DNA of 64,000 bases from Deinococcus metalli (lineage in GTDB: Bacteria > Deinococcota > Deinococci > Deinococcales > Deinococcaceae). The notes beneath the pieces are model-generated. The model ran no database searches. It had not been told where the DNA came from and worked only from the letters and a program-made list of their open reading frames with translations. Below are positions 1-8,505 of this stretch, in pieces. A program made the position numbers and the translations under genes. The DNA lies in assembly GCF_014201805.1 (NCBI RefSeq), contig NZ_JACHFK010000005.1, forward strand, positions 50,001 through 114,000. Reading direction: 5' to 3'. The first letter of the stretch is position 1, and each line of letters opens with the position of its first letter.

Positions 1-1149
1 CGACCCATCGAGGCGGTCGGAACCAGCACGGCCGCGTTCATCGGCGCCGCGCCAGACGGAAACGCGCTGGCGCAGAGCATCCGCGCGGTCACGAACTGGT
101 CGGAGTTTCAGCGCATGTATGCCGCGCAGGGGCAGGCCGGTACCGACCTGTCGCAGGCGGTGTACGGCTTTTTCCAGAATGGCGGGCAACGCTGTTACGT
201 GGTCAACACCGGCGCGGCGCGCGATCTGCCCGCTGCCCTGACCATGGTCGCACAGCGCGATGACGTGGCGATCGTGGCTGCGCCGGGCTTCACGGATGCG
301 GCCGACTACGACGCCCTGCTGAGCCACTGCGAGGCTCTGGGCGATCGGGTGGCCATCCTGGACGCCGCGCACGACGTGCCGGACGTGATGGCGCTGACCC
401 AGGTGGCCCGCCCAGCCCCGGCGGCCCGGGCGGGAGCGGACGCACCAGATCGGGCGTCCCCCGGCGACCTGCACGGGCTGAGACCCCGGCAGTCCGACGA
501 CGGCTACGGCGCGGTGTACTTTCCGTGGCTCAGGGTGCGTGATCCGGCGAATCCCTCGTCGCTGGTGGACGTGCCGCCCAGCGGCCACATGGCGGGCATC
601 TGGGCGCGCACCGACGCCACCCGCGGCGTTCACAAGGCCCCGGCAAACGAGGCGGTGCGCGGCGCGCTGGACCTCACGTACCACCTCACGCGGGCCGAGC
701 AGGAGCAGCTGAACAGCCACGGCGTGAACTGCGTGCGCTTCTTCTCCACCGAGGGCGTGCGCGTGTGGGGTGCGCGAACGGTCGCGGACAGCGCCAGCGA
801 GTTCCGGTACCTGAACGTCCGGCGGCTCTTCAACATGATCAAGGAGTCGATCGCGCAGAGCACGCGCTGGATCGTGTTCGAACCGAACGACGAGACGCTC
901 TGGAAATCCATCCGGCGGGACGTCAGCGCCTTCCTGCTGCGGCTGTGGCGGGACGGCGCGCTGATGGGCCGCACGCCGCAGGAGGCGTTCTTCGTGAAGT
1001 GCGACCGGGAAACCAACCCGCCCGAGGTGATCAACGCCGGACAGGTCGTGACCCTCATCGGGGTGGCGCCCGTGAAGCCGGCGGAATTCATCGTCTTCCG
1101 CCTCAGCCAGATGGAGCAGCGCAGCGACACCGACGGGCGGGGTGAGTGA
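1..1149 (+). CDS. Contractile tail sheath protein (5' end outside window)
   Basis: The frame is open from base 1, so 382 codons are visible and the true start lies upstream. The first residues (RPIEAVGTSTAAFIGAAP) are the typical N-terminal segment of phage and eCIS sheath proteins. The C-terminal part (about residues 220-380) has the conserved sheath fold, with FNMIKESI, WIVFEPND and a KCDRETNPP segment. Sheath subunits polymerise around the tube and contract to drive it through a target envelope. The stop overlaps the tube gene start in a GTGA, so the two are probably translationally coupled. Identity is secure; whether other sheath paralogues lie upstream cannot be seen. Confidence 0.93.
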   Translation, partial: RPIEAVGTSTAAFIGAAPDGNALAQSIRAVTNWSEFQRMYAAQGQAGTDLSQAVYGFFQNGGQRCYVVNTGAARDLPAALTMVAQRDDVAIVAAPGFTDAADYDALLSHCEALGDRVAILDAAHDVPDVMALTQVARPAPAARAGADAPDRASPGDLHGLRPRQSDDGYGAVYFPWLRVRDPANPSSLVDVPPSGHMAGIWARTDATRGVHKAPANEAVRGALDLTYHLTRAEQEQLNSHGVNCVRFFSTEGVRVWGARTVADSASEFRYLNVRRLFNMIKESIAQSTRWIVFEPNDETLWKSIRRDVSAFLLRLWRDGALMGRTPQEAFFVKCDRETNPPEVINAGQVVTLIGVAPVKPAEFIVFRLSQMEQRSDTDGRGE

Positions 1150-1583
1150 GCGTGCCGGACATCCAGGATCCGTACCGCAGCTACAACTTCAAGATCGTCA
1201 TCCAGGGCGTGGTGGAGGGGCACTTCACGCAGTGCAGCGGCCTGGGCGTGCGCGTGGGCGTCATCCGCTACCGCGAGGGCGGCAACGGCCAGGTCGCCCG
1301 CGCCCTGCCGGGACGGGTGGAGTACGCGGACGTGGAGCTGAAGTACGGCCTCACGCAGTCCCGCGAACTGTGGGACTGGCTGATGACCGTCGTGCAGGGC
1401 GAGGTGGTGCGCAGGAACGTCTCCATCCTGATGCTCGATCCGCAGGGCACGCAGGAAGTCATGCGCTGGAACCTCGTGAACGCGTGGCCGTCGCAGTGGC
1501 GCGGCGCGGTGCTGGACGCCATGAGCCAGGAAGCCGCGCTGGAGTACCTCACGCTGGTGTACGACACCCTCGAGCGCGCATGA
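1146..1583 (+). CDS. Contractile injection system tube protein (gp19/Afp1-like)
   Basis: This 145-residue protein has the usual length of tail-tube proteins. Its N-terminus (DPYRSYNFKIVIQG, then FTQCSGLG) is the signature of the conserved phage-tail-region/gp19 family. The C-terminal half contains RRNVSILMLD and WNLVNAWP, also typical of the family. Tube subunits stack as hexameric rings inside the sheath. The GTG start at 1146 overlaps the sheath stop, and the stop overlaps the next ATG. Only one tube gene is visible; eCIS loci often carry a second one before the LysM gene. Confidence 0.92.
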   Translation: MSVPDIQDPYRSYNFKIVIQGVVEGHFTQCSGLGVRVGVIRYREGGNGQVARALPGRVEYADVELKYGLTQSRELWDWLMTVVQGEVVRRNVSILMLDPQGTQEVMRWNLVNAWPSQWRGAVLDAMSQEAALEYLTLVYDTLERA

Positions 1584-2440
1584 GGTGGCCCCGCCCCCCA
1601 CGGGTGCTGCGGCGGTGGCTGCGCCGCTGGGCGCTAGAGGCCGTGCGCGCCACGGACGCCTGGGAAGACGCCCCCGGTCAGCCGGGAGTGCCGGAGGCGT
1701 GGCTGGCCCGTGTGCGCGCGGCACCAGGGGCTCACTGGCTGCAGGCGGGTCAGGTGGGGCCGCGCATATCTGGCACGGGCGCAATTGGGACAGGCGAGTC
1801 CGTTACCTTCAGCGCTGCGCCCTTGTCCACGCCTGCGCTGGCCGGGAGGGCCGCGCGGCCCCGCCTGCCCGCCCCACCGCCTGCCCTGGCGTTTTCCTCC
1901 CAGCCTCCCGCCACGGACGCCCGTCCGGTCTTCCCGGAGCGTCCGGCCCCGCCGTCGGCCGTCCGGACCGAGGTGCGGGAGCTCACCGAGGCGCGGGCGT
2001 TCAGCCGCCCGGTGCCGGTTCCATTGACCTGGGGCCCGTCCGTACAGAGCGGCCCGCCCGCGCCGCCGCACTGGCCGGTCGCCGACCCCACTCCGATCCC
2101 TTCCCCGTGGCCGGAACCCGCGAAGGTGACGGACTCGTCCGTGCCCTCGGCGCCGACCACCTCCACGACCCTGCGGGCGGAGCCCGCCAGGGCCTGGCCG
2201 CAGGTGCCCTCCATGCCGGTGCAGGCCCATGCACCGACCTTGCCGCCGTTGGTGTCCGCCGGACGTGAGGTCGCCCAGAGCGCCGCAGCGCAGGAGCCAC
2301 CGCTGGAGCGCTGGCCGGCCCTGCCCTCACGTCAGGCGAACCCGCTGGACGTCTGGCACGCCGCGCGGCGCGAACAGGAACGCTGGCGGGAACTGGAGCG
2401 CGAACAGGCGGGTGAACGGTGGAACGGGTGGGTTTCCTGA
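1580..2440 (+). CDS. Proline-rich hypothetical protein of the injection-system locus
   Basis: I do not recognise this 286-residue protein. The ATG at 1580 overlaps the tube stop (ATGA). The N-terminus (about 1-60) is basic and aromatic (RRWLRRWALEAVRATDAWED). Residues about 70-235 are rich in Pro, Ala and Thr and look disordered. The C-terminus is charged and possibly helical (REQERWRELEREQAG). It sits where eCIS loci place small connector genes between the tube and the LysM adaptor, so a structural or adaptor role is inferred from position only. It overlaps the next gene by 22 bp. Confidence 0.7.
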   Translation: MRWPRPPRVLRRWLRRWALEAVRATDAWEDAPGQPGVPEAWLARVRAAPGAHWLQAGQVGPRISGTGAIGTGESVTFSAAPLSTPALAGRAARPRLPAPPPALAFSSQPPATDARPVFPERPAPPSAVRTEVRELTEARAFSRPVPVPLTWGPSVQSGPPAPPHWPVADPTPIPSPWPEPAKVTDSSVPSAPTTSTTLRAEPARAWPQVPSMPVQAHAPTLPPLVSAGREVAQSAAAQEPPLERWPALPSRQANPLDVWHAARREQERWRELEREQAGERWNGWVS

Positions 2441-3207
2441 TCGAGGCCACGAACGAGCGGATCAGCTGCCTGCTGAACCCCGAGCACTTCACGGTCACGC
2501 GGCACGCGGGCGTGGGGCCGGTCCGGTCCGTGGGGGGGCTGCTGGGGGCCCGCGCCCTGGGGGACGATCCGCTGCTCGCGCTGGGCGGCGGCGTGACCGA
2601 ACTCGATCTGCGTCTGCTGTTCGACACGTCCGTGCAGGAACCGCCGCAGCGCGCGGCGGACGTGCGCGACCTGACCCGGCCGCTGTGGCAGCTGGCCGAG
2701 GGGCTGGGCGCTCCGGGTCGCGGGCCAGCCCTGGCGCGCGTGCGCTTCCTGTGGGGCAAATCGTGGAATGTGCTGGGCGTGGTTCTGGCGGTCAGCGAGC
2801 GCTTCGAGCAGTTCGCCGCGAGCGGAGCGCCGCAGCGGTCGTGGCTGCACCTGCGTCTGCGCCGCGTGCCGGAGCAGGTGGCGGATGACACGATGTCCGG
2901 CCCGGCGACCCCGCCCGACTGGGGAGACGGGCCGACCCTGCCCGCTGCGGGGGGCGCTCCCGCCGTTCCGGCCGACGTGTACGCCGTGCAGGGCGACGGA
3001 TTGCAGTCGGGCAGCCGCCTGGACACGCTGGCCGCCCAGGTGTACGGCGATCCGGCGGCGTGGCGCGCCATTGCGGCCGTCAACGACCTCGCCAGTCCGT
3101 TCGAACTGGTGGCCGGGCAGCTCCTGCAACTGCCGGCCGCGCTGTCCGTGGCGGGTTCCGGCAGGCTGGACGGTACGGGCTTTGCGTCTGCGGGGGGAAC
3201 ACCATGA
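2419..3207 (+). CDS. LysM-domain baseplate adaptor (Afp7-like)
   Basis: The 262-residue protein begins EATNERISCLLNPEHFTV, the N-terminal signature of the tube-to-baseplate LysM proteins of contractile systems. A LysM-like domain follows at about residues 190-240 (DTLAAQVYGDPAAWRAIAAVNDL, split by a short insert, then GQLLQLP). Such proteins join the tube to the spike. The GTG at 2419 is used here; a GTG at 2428 is also possible. The stop overlaps the spike gene in ATGA. Confidence 0.88.
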   Translation: MERVGFLIEATNERISCLLNPEHFTVTRHAGVGPVRSVGGLLGARALGDDPLLALGGGVTELDLRLLFDTSVQEPPQRAADVRDLTRPLWQLAEGLGAPGRGPALARVRFLWGKSWNVLGVVLAVSERFEQFAASGAPQRSWLHLRLRRVPEQVADDTMSGPATPPDWGDGPTLPAAGGAPAVPADVYAVQGDGLQSGSRLDTLAAQVYGDPAAWRAIAAVNDLASPFELVAGQLLQLPAALSVAGSGRLDGTGFASAGGTP

Positions 3208-4667
3208 CCATGCGCGTCCCTGCGTTCCGGCAGACGGCGGCTCTGCGCGTGCGTCTGGCCGGGCAATCCCTGGACGGCTGGGAGGGCGTGGTGCACGCGC
3301 TGCGGATCATGCAGCGGCTCTCGCTTCCCGCCGCCTGCGAACTGGTTCTGCGTGGCCCCGGCCCGCTCCCCGCGCAGCCCGGCGATCCACTCACCGTGGA
3401 TGACGCGGACGGCCAGACCGTGTTCGGCGGCGAGGTCTCGGCTGTGGCGGTCGAGTTCCTGCCGGGCGGCACGCGGGAGGTGCGCGTGCGGGCCTATGAC
3501 CCGCTGCAACGCCTGCGCCGCAGCCAGACCGCCCGGGTGCGCGCAGACGTGGACCTGCACGGCCTCGCTCAGGAGCTGGCGGCCGGGTTGGGCCTGGGCG
3601 TGCAGGTGGACGTGCCGATCCTGCGGCGGTCGTGGGGCGCGCAGGTGCGACAGTCGGACTTCGACGCACTCCGGCGCGTGAGCGAGCGCAGTGGGCGGGC
3701 CTTCCGAGTACAGGGCGGGCAGCTCGACTTCGTGGGGCCGGCCGGGGATGGGTCGGTGGTCACCCTGCGGCTCGGGCAGGCGCTGCTGGAAGCGCGCGTG
3801 GAACGGAGCGTCGATCCTGCCTGCGATGCAGTGGAGGTGCGCGGCTGGAATCCCCTGACCGTCCAGGCCGTGCAGGGCCGCGCCGTCGGCGCGGGCAGCG
3901 GTGTCGCCCGGCAGGTGGTGGGCGTGCAGGCCGAGAACGACGAGGAAGCCCGCTGGCTGGCGCAGGCCGAACTGGACTGGCGGGCCGCCGCCGCGCACAC
4001 CTGCTGGGGCGTGAGCACAGGCGACTCGCGCCTCCGGCCGGGTGGCGGCGTCCGCCTGGAGGGCCTGGGTGACGGCCTGGAGGGCGACTTCGTCCTCACG
4101 GAGGTCACGCACCGCGTCGAGACCGAAACCGGCTTCGTGACCGAGTTCAGCAGCGCGCCCGTCGTGCCGCCCCCGTCCCCGGTGCCGGTGGCGACCTTCG
4201 GCACGGTCGCGCAGGTCGACGACCCGCAGGCGCTGGGGCGGGTGCGCGTGACCCTGCCCGCCCAGGGCGACCTAGAGAGTGGGTGGCTGCACGTGCTGAG
4301 CCTCGCCGCCGGGCCGGACCGGGGCCTGATGGCGCTGCCGGACGTGGGCGACACGGTGCTGGTTCTGCTGCCCGCCGGGGACGGCAGTTCCGGCGTGGTG
4401 CTGGGCGGCCTGTACGGCCCGTCCGGAATGCCCGACAGCGGCGTGGAAAGCGGCGCGACCCGGCGCTACACACTGCGTACCGCCGCCGGGCAGCAGGTCG
4501 TGCTGGACGCGGCGGCCGGACTGCTGCGCCTGGAGGACGGCCGGGGCAGCGTCGTGGAACTCACCCCGGACGGCCTGCGGGTGCACGCGGCAACACGGCT
4601 GGTGCTGGAAGCGCCGGGGCAGGAAGTCCTGATCCGCGGCCAGCGCATCAACTTCGAGAGGGCGTGA
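3204..4667 (+). CDS. VgrG/gpV-like central spike protein (Afp8-like)
   Basis: This 487-residue protein matches the fused gp27/gp5-type hub and spike. The N-terminal two thirds resemble the phage late-control gpD fold (YDPLQRLRRSQTARV, ILRRSWGAQVRQSDFDALRRVSE split between them). A gp45 OB-fold is clear at about residues 330-405 (FGTVAQVDDPQALGRVRV, LPDVGDTVLVLLP). The C-terminal end is a short beta-rich spike stem. The start ATG follows a GGGGGGAA ribosome site and overlaps the upstream stop. It probably carries the following PAAR-like protein at its tip. Confidence 0.9.
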   Translation: MTMRVPAFRQTAALRVRLAGQSLDGWEGVVHALRIMQRLSLPAACELVLRGPGPLPAQPGDPLTVDDADGQTVFGGEVSAVAVEFLPGGTREVRVRAYDPLQRLRRSQTARVRADVDLHGLAQELAAGLGLGVQVDVPILRRSWGAQVRQSDFDALRRVSERSGRAFRVQGGQLDFVGPAGDGSVVTLRLGQALLEARVERSVDPACDAVEVRGWNPLTVQAVQGRAVGAGSGVARQVVGVQAENDEEARWLAQAELDWRAAAAHTCWGVSTGDSRLRPGGGVRLEGLGDGLEGDFVLTEVTHRVETETGFVTEFSSAPVVPPPSPVPVATFGTVAQVDDPQALGRVRVTLPAQGDLESGWLHVLSLAAGPDRGLMALPDVGDTVLVLLPAGDGSSGVVLGGLYGPSGMPDSGVESGATRRYTLRTAAGQQVVLDAAAGLLRLEDGRGSVVELTPDGLRVHAATRLVLEAPGQEVLIRGQRINFERA

Positions 4668-5008
4668 TGAAACTGCTGACGGACAGGGCGCAGCTCGTCT
4701 GCGCGCATGAGATCGGCCGGGTGGGGTTGCAGCCCTCGCAGACCCTGGTCTTCGTGGAGGGGCAGCCGCTGCTGGTTGACGACGACCCCGAGGGGCGACC
4801 CATCCGCTTCTGCCCGAACTACGGCGTGGGCATCAAGCCGTGCCAGCACACGCTGAAGGTGACGCAGGGCTACTCCACGCTGCTACGCATCGGCGGCCAG
4901 CGAGTGGCGCTCGACAGCGTGCGCGGGCTGACCGATGGCACCCCGCCCGGCGTGGTCGAGTACATGGTGCGGCAGCCTGGCCAGGATCTGCTGGAGGAGC
5001 ACCTGTGA
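4667..5008 (+). CDS. PAAR-like spike-tip candidate
   Basis: The protein has 113 residues and starts one base into the spike stop codon. It has three Cys and spaced His (LVCAHEIG, RFCPNYG, KPCQHTLK) followed by a hydrophobic beta-rich segment. This is compatible with a small metal-stabilised cone like PAAR tips and DUF4280 proteins. Position after VgrG and before gp25 supports a tip role (Afp10 position). The family match is my inference; I do not see a textbook PAAR motif. Confidence 0.6.
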   Translation: MKLLTDRAQLVCAHEIGRVGLQPSQTLVFVEGQPLLVDDDPEGRPIRFCPNYGVGIKPCQHTLKVTQGYSTLLRIGGQRVALDSVRGLTDGTPPGVVEYMVRQPGQDLLEEHL

Positions 5009-5448
5009 CCGCGCCGGATCAGGGCTGGCGCTTCGTGCACCCGGATCTGGACGCCACAGAGGCCGCTGCGGACGGCCCGGGCCTGCGCCTCACGCCGGGC
5101 GGCGGCGTGCAACTCGCGTCCGGCGCGGCGCTGGTGCGGCAGTCGCTGCTGCTGCTGATCTCCACCCGGCCGGGCGAGCGGGTTATGCGGCCCACGTACG
5201 GCTGCCACCTGTCAAGACTGATGTTCGCGCCGAACGACGACACGACCGCCGGGCTGGCCATCCACTACGTGCGTCAGGCCATCGAACGCTGGGAGCCGCG
5301 CGTGCAGATCCTGCACCTGGACGCCGGCCGCGACCCGGACGTACCGGAACTGCTGCGCCTGACGCTGCGCTACCGGGTGCGCGCCATCCTGCACGAGGAT
5401 CACCTGCAGGTGAGGCTGAACCTGGCGGGTTCAGGGGGGGAAGACTGA
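5005..5448 (+). CDS. GPW/gp25-family baseplate wedge protein (Afp9-like)
   Basis: The 147-residue protein carries the gp25 core: VRQSLLLLISTRPGERVMRPTYG split at its middle, then CHLSRLMFAPND, and an EPRVQI strand. These elements form the wedge unit that anchors the first sheath ring. The GTG start at 5005 overlaps the upstream stop and gives the expected family length. The next gene begins on the last base of its stop (TGATG). Confidence 0.93.
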   Translation: MTAPDQGWRFVHPDLDATEAAADGPGLRLTPGGGVQLASGAALVRQSLLLLISTRPGERVMRPTYGCHLSRLMFAPNDDTTAGLAIHYVRQAIERWEPRVQILHLDAGRDPDVPELLRLTLRYRVRAILHEDHLQVRLNLAGSGGED

Positions 5449-7982
5449 TGGCGCTGCCCCTGCCGAACCTCGACGACCGCACCTTCGAGCAGCTGCGCGA
5501 GGCCGCCATCGCCCGCGCGCGTCAGAGTGCCCCGGACTGGACGGACTTCTCGGCGGGCGAGCCGGGCACGGTGCTGCTGGAACTGTTCGCGTTCCTGACC
5601 GACACCATGATCTACCGCCTCAACCGCCTGCCGCACAAGGCGTACGTGGAGTTCCTGCGCCTGCTGGGCGTGGTGATGCTCCCGCCCTCGGCGGCGCGGG
5701 TCACGCTGCACTTCAACCGGGCGGGCGGGGCGGACGGCACGCTGCGACTGCCGGCGGGTACGCGCGTCACGGCCGGCGCGGGCGCGGCCGGAAGCGCGCT
5801 GGTGTTCTCTACCCTGCGCGACGCCGACTTGCCCGCCGGCAGCGCGGGCGTGGACGTGCCCGCCATCCAGGCCGAGTTCGTCAGCGGGGAGCTGCTGGGG
5901 CTCACGGGAGCGGCATCCGGCGGTACCTGGACGGTCGCCCGGCCTCCCATCGTCGCGCCCGTCACCGACGCGCAGGGCGCCGACCTGGTCGTGGCTATCG
6001 AGGCCCGGCCCACCGAGGTGCAGCCCAGCACGCCGATCATGACCTGGGGTGACAGGGTCTACCGCATTTACCGCGAGGTGCCGTTCTTCAGTGCTGGCGT
6101 GCCCGACCCGCAGACGTACCTCGCCGACCGGCTGGCCGGCACCGTGACCTTTCCGCCCGGCGCGGTGGGCACGGCGCCCCCGGTCGAGGCGGGCCGGGAA
6201 GTTCGGGCGTGGTACTGGCGCGGCGGCGGCGAGGACGGCAACGTGGCCCCCGGCACCCTGACGTCGCTGCAGGGCACGCTGCCGGGTGTGAGTGTGACCA
6301 ACCCGGCCGCCGCGTCCGGCGGGCAGGCGGCCGAGACACTGGATCGCGCCCTGGTGCGCGGCCCCATGCATGTCCGGCACCAGCACCGCGCCGTGACCGC
6401 CTCGGACTACGAGTTCATCGCGCTGGCGCACGCCCGTTCGGTCGCGCGGGCGCGGGCCTTCACGCAGCGCGAGCTGTGGGCGCACGGCACGCCGGGCACG
6501 GTGGGGCTGGTGCTGGTGCCGGAGGTGCCGCCCGCCGAGCGCGCGCACCTCACGCCGGAGCGGCTGCTGGGCGCGCAGCAGCCCGAAGTGCTGGGGGCCA
6601 TCGGGCGCGCCATCGAGGCGAGGCGCATCCTGGGCACCGCCTGCGACGTGCAGTGGGCGCGCTTCAAGACCGTGCGGGTCAGTGCGCGCGTCGTGGCGCG
6701 GCGCTATCAGAACCGCGACCAGATCCGAGCCAGCGTCACCGAACGTCTGCAGCTCACCATCAATGCGCTGCCCACCGCGCGCAGCGAGCACGGCTGGCGC
6801 TTCGGGCAGACGCTGCGCTCCTCCGACGTGTACGGCGTGGCGCTCGCCGAGCCGGGCGTGGCGTGGGTCGACCGGGTGGGCCTGTTCGTGGACGAGCAGC
6901 CGCAGGGCGAGGTGCGCTCGCTCGCCACCGACGCCTTCCAGCCGGGCACGTGGTATGCCGCGTGTGAGGGCCGGCTGTTCCGCTCCCTGAACGATGGCGA
7001 GGGCTGGGAGGCCGTCCTTACCGTGCCGGACGAGACGCTGCGGCTGGTGCGCGCCCACCCGGCGCAGCCCGGCTTCCTGGCCGTGATCGGCGAGACGGCC
7101 GCGCAGGGCGTGACGGTCCGGGTGTCCTTCGACTGCGGCGAGAGCTGGCAGCTGCCGCAGACGCTGGACGTGAAGGTGCAGGACGCCACGTGGGTCACGC
7201 GGGCCGGACAGGCGTCCCTGCTGCTCGCCACCGACACCGGCCTGCTGGACGTGCTTGCCATGCCCGGGCAGATGCGCGTGACGCCGCTGGCTGTCACGCC
7301 CGGTACCCCGAACCTGCCGCTGTACGCCGTGGCCGCGCACCACGACCCGCAGGGCACCGTGACGATCGCGGTCGCGGCGCAGTCGCTGGGCGGGGTGTAT
7401 GTGTCCACCGGCGGGAGCAGCAAGTCCTTCCGGGCCATCGGGCTGCAGTCGCTGGACGTGCGCGTGCTGGCCGTGCAGCGGGATGGCGCCCGTGCCTTCC
7501 TGTGGGCGGGCCTGGCCGCCGTGGGCGATGAGGACGGCCCTGGCTGCCGCCGCTGGGAACTGCGCGGCCAGGAAGACCCGCCGGAAGGTTGGGTGACCCT
7601 GAACGCCGGGTGGCAGGGCGGCAGCTGCCTCGCGCTGGCCTTCACGCCGGACGCCGCGTACGCCGCGTCACATCACATGGGCGTGGCGAGCCTGCCTCTG
7701 GCCGCGGGCACGCCGTCTTGGGTGACGCCGGCGGTGGACAGCGGCCTGCCGCTGAACGACCAGAGGCGCTTCGACCGCGTCCGGGCGGTGGCCGCCGCGC
7801 CGCAGCTCGTCCTGGCAGGCGGGCCGTGGGGGCTGCGCCTGAGCCACGACGCCGGGCAGACCTACCACCCGGTGGTGCCGGAAAGCGGCGCGGACGCCGT
7901 GACGCTGCCGCCCACGTGGCTGTTCTGCTCGGGCGCGCACGACATCGAGGTGATCAGCGAGGATGAGGCGACCGGACCTTGA
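5448..7982 (+). CDS. Baseplate J-like wedge protein with C-terminal beta-propeller
   Basis: This gene encodes 844 residues. The first 480 or so are a gpJ/gp6-type wedge protein (Afp11-like): FSAGEPGTVLLELFAFLTD split by one turn, YRLNRLP, and RYQNRDQIRASV. From about residue 500 to 835 there are repeated blades with Asp-box-like turns (SLNDGEGWE, SFDCGESWQ, SHDAGQTY), as in BNR/sialidase or VPS10-type propellers. The propeller may decorate the baseplate or bind a target or partner; that is inference. Loss of the normal short C-terminus by fusion is the odd feature. It overlaps the gpI gene by 20 bp. Confidence 0.88.
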   Translation: MALPLPNLDDRTFEQLREAAIARARQSAPDWTDFSAGEPGTVLLELFAFLTDTMIYRLNRLPHKAYVEFLRLLGVVMLPPSAARVTLHFNRAGGADGTLRLPAGTRVTAGAGAAGSALVFSTLRDADLPAGSAGVDVPAIQAEFVSGELLGLTGAASGGTWTVARPPIVAPVTDAQGADLVVAIEARPTEVQPSTPIMTWGDRVYRIYREVPFFSAGVPDPQTYLADRLAGTVTFPPGAVGTAPPVEAGREVRAWYWRGGGEDGNVAPGTLTSLQGTLPGVSVTNPAAASGGQAAETLDRALVRGPMHVRHQHRAVTASDYEFIALAHARSVARARAFTQRELWAHGTPGTVGLVLVPEVPPAERAHLTPERLLGAQQPEVLGAIGRAIEARRILGTACDVQWARFKTVRVSARVVARRYQNRDQIRASVTERLQLTINALPTARSEHGWRFGQTLRSSDVYGVALAEPGVAWVDRVGLFVDEQPQGEVRSLATDAFQPGTWYAACEGRLFRSLNDGEGWEAVLTVPDETLRLVRAHPAQPGFLAVIGETAAQGVTVRVSFDCGESWQLPQTLDVKVQDATWVTRAGQASLLLATDTGLLDVLAMPGQMRVTPLAVTPGTPNLPLYAVAAHHDPQGTVTIAVAAQSLGGVYVSTGGSSKSFRAIGLQSLDVRVLAVQRDGARAFLWAGLAAVGDEDGPGCRRWELRGQEDPPEGWVTLNAGWQGGSCLALAFTPDAAYAASHHMGVASLPLAAGTPSWVTPAVDSGLPLNDQRRFDRVRAVAAAPQLVLAGGPWGLRLSHDAGQTYHPVVPESGADAVTLPPTWLFCSGAHDIEVISEDEATGP

Positions 7983-8505
7983 CCGTCTGCTGCCCGAGGT
8001 GATGCAGCGCGCCGCCCAGCCGGGCCAGCCGCTTTCCGCCGCCCTGGACGTCATGGCGGAGCTGATCACGCCGGTCGAGGACGCACTGGCGGGCGTGGAC
8101 GCCGCGCTGAGCCCGTACCGTGCGCCTGACGCCTTCCTGCCCTTCCTGGCGGGCTGGCTGGATCTTGACCGTCTGCTGCGGCCCGGTCCGCTGGACACGC
8201 AGTACGCGCCGGGCCTGCCGCAGCTCCGCCTGCTGATCGCGCGGACCATGCCGCTGAACTTCATGCGCGGCACCGCGCGCGGCCTGATCGGCGTGCTGGA
8301 GGCTGCGACTGGCGTGGGCGGCTTCCGCGTGCAGGAGAACGTCACGGCCGCCGGCGAGCCCCGAGCGTTCCACCTGCTGGTGCAGGCCCCGGCGGACTCG
8401 GCGCGGTACGCCGATCTGGTGCAGCAGCTCGTCGAGCTGGAAAAACCCGTGGCCCTCACGCACGAGGTCGTGTGGCCTGCGCCCACGCCCGGAGGAGCGA
8501 CATGA
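7963..8505 (+). CDS. Phage tail protein I (gpI/Afp12-like)
   Basis: This 180-residue protein has the gpI hallmark near its N-terminus (LDRLLPEVMQ, then ELITPVEDAL) and FLPFLAGWLDLDRL. It also has RGTARGLIGVLEAATG, typical of the domain linking the wedge to fibres. The ATG lies inside the end of the upstream gene, and the stop overlaps the next gene in ATGA. No tail-fibre gene follows directly, which fits the idea that the propeller on the J protein supplies surface recognition. Confidence 0.85.
   Translation: MRRPDLDRLLPEVMQRAAQPGQPLSAALDVMAELITPVEDALAGVDAALSPYRAPDAFLPFLAGWLDLDRLLRPGPLDTQYAPGLPQLRLLIARTMPLNFMRGTARGLIGVLEAATGVGGFRVQENVTAAGEPRAFHLLVQAPADSARYADLVQQLVELEKPVALTHEVVWPAPTPGGAT

Noticed and set aside
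630..1784. Long minus-strand open frame across the sheath and tube genes
   Set aside because: It is a shadow of high-GC coding sequence. The plus-strand proteins match known families and the minus frame does not.
2001..4112. 703-codon minus-strand frame opposite the LysM and spike genes
   Set aside because: Low-complexity Arg/Ala/Pro-rich sequence with no ribosome site; the plus strand is clearly coding.
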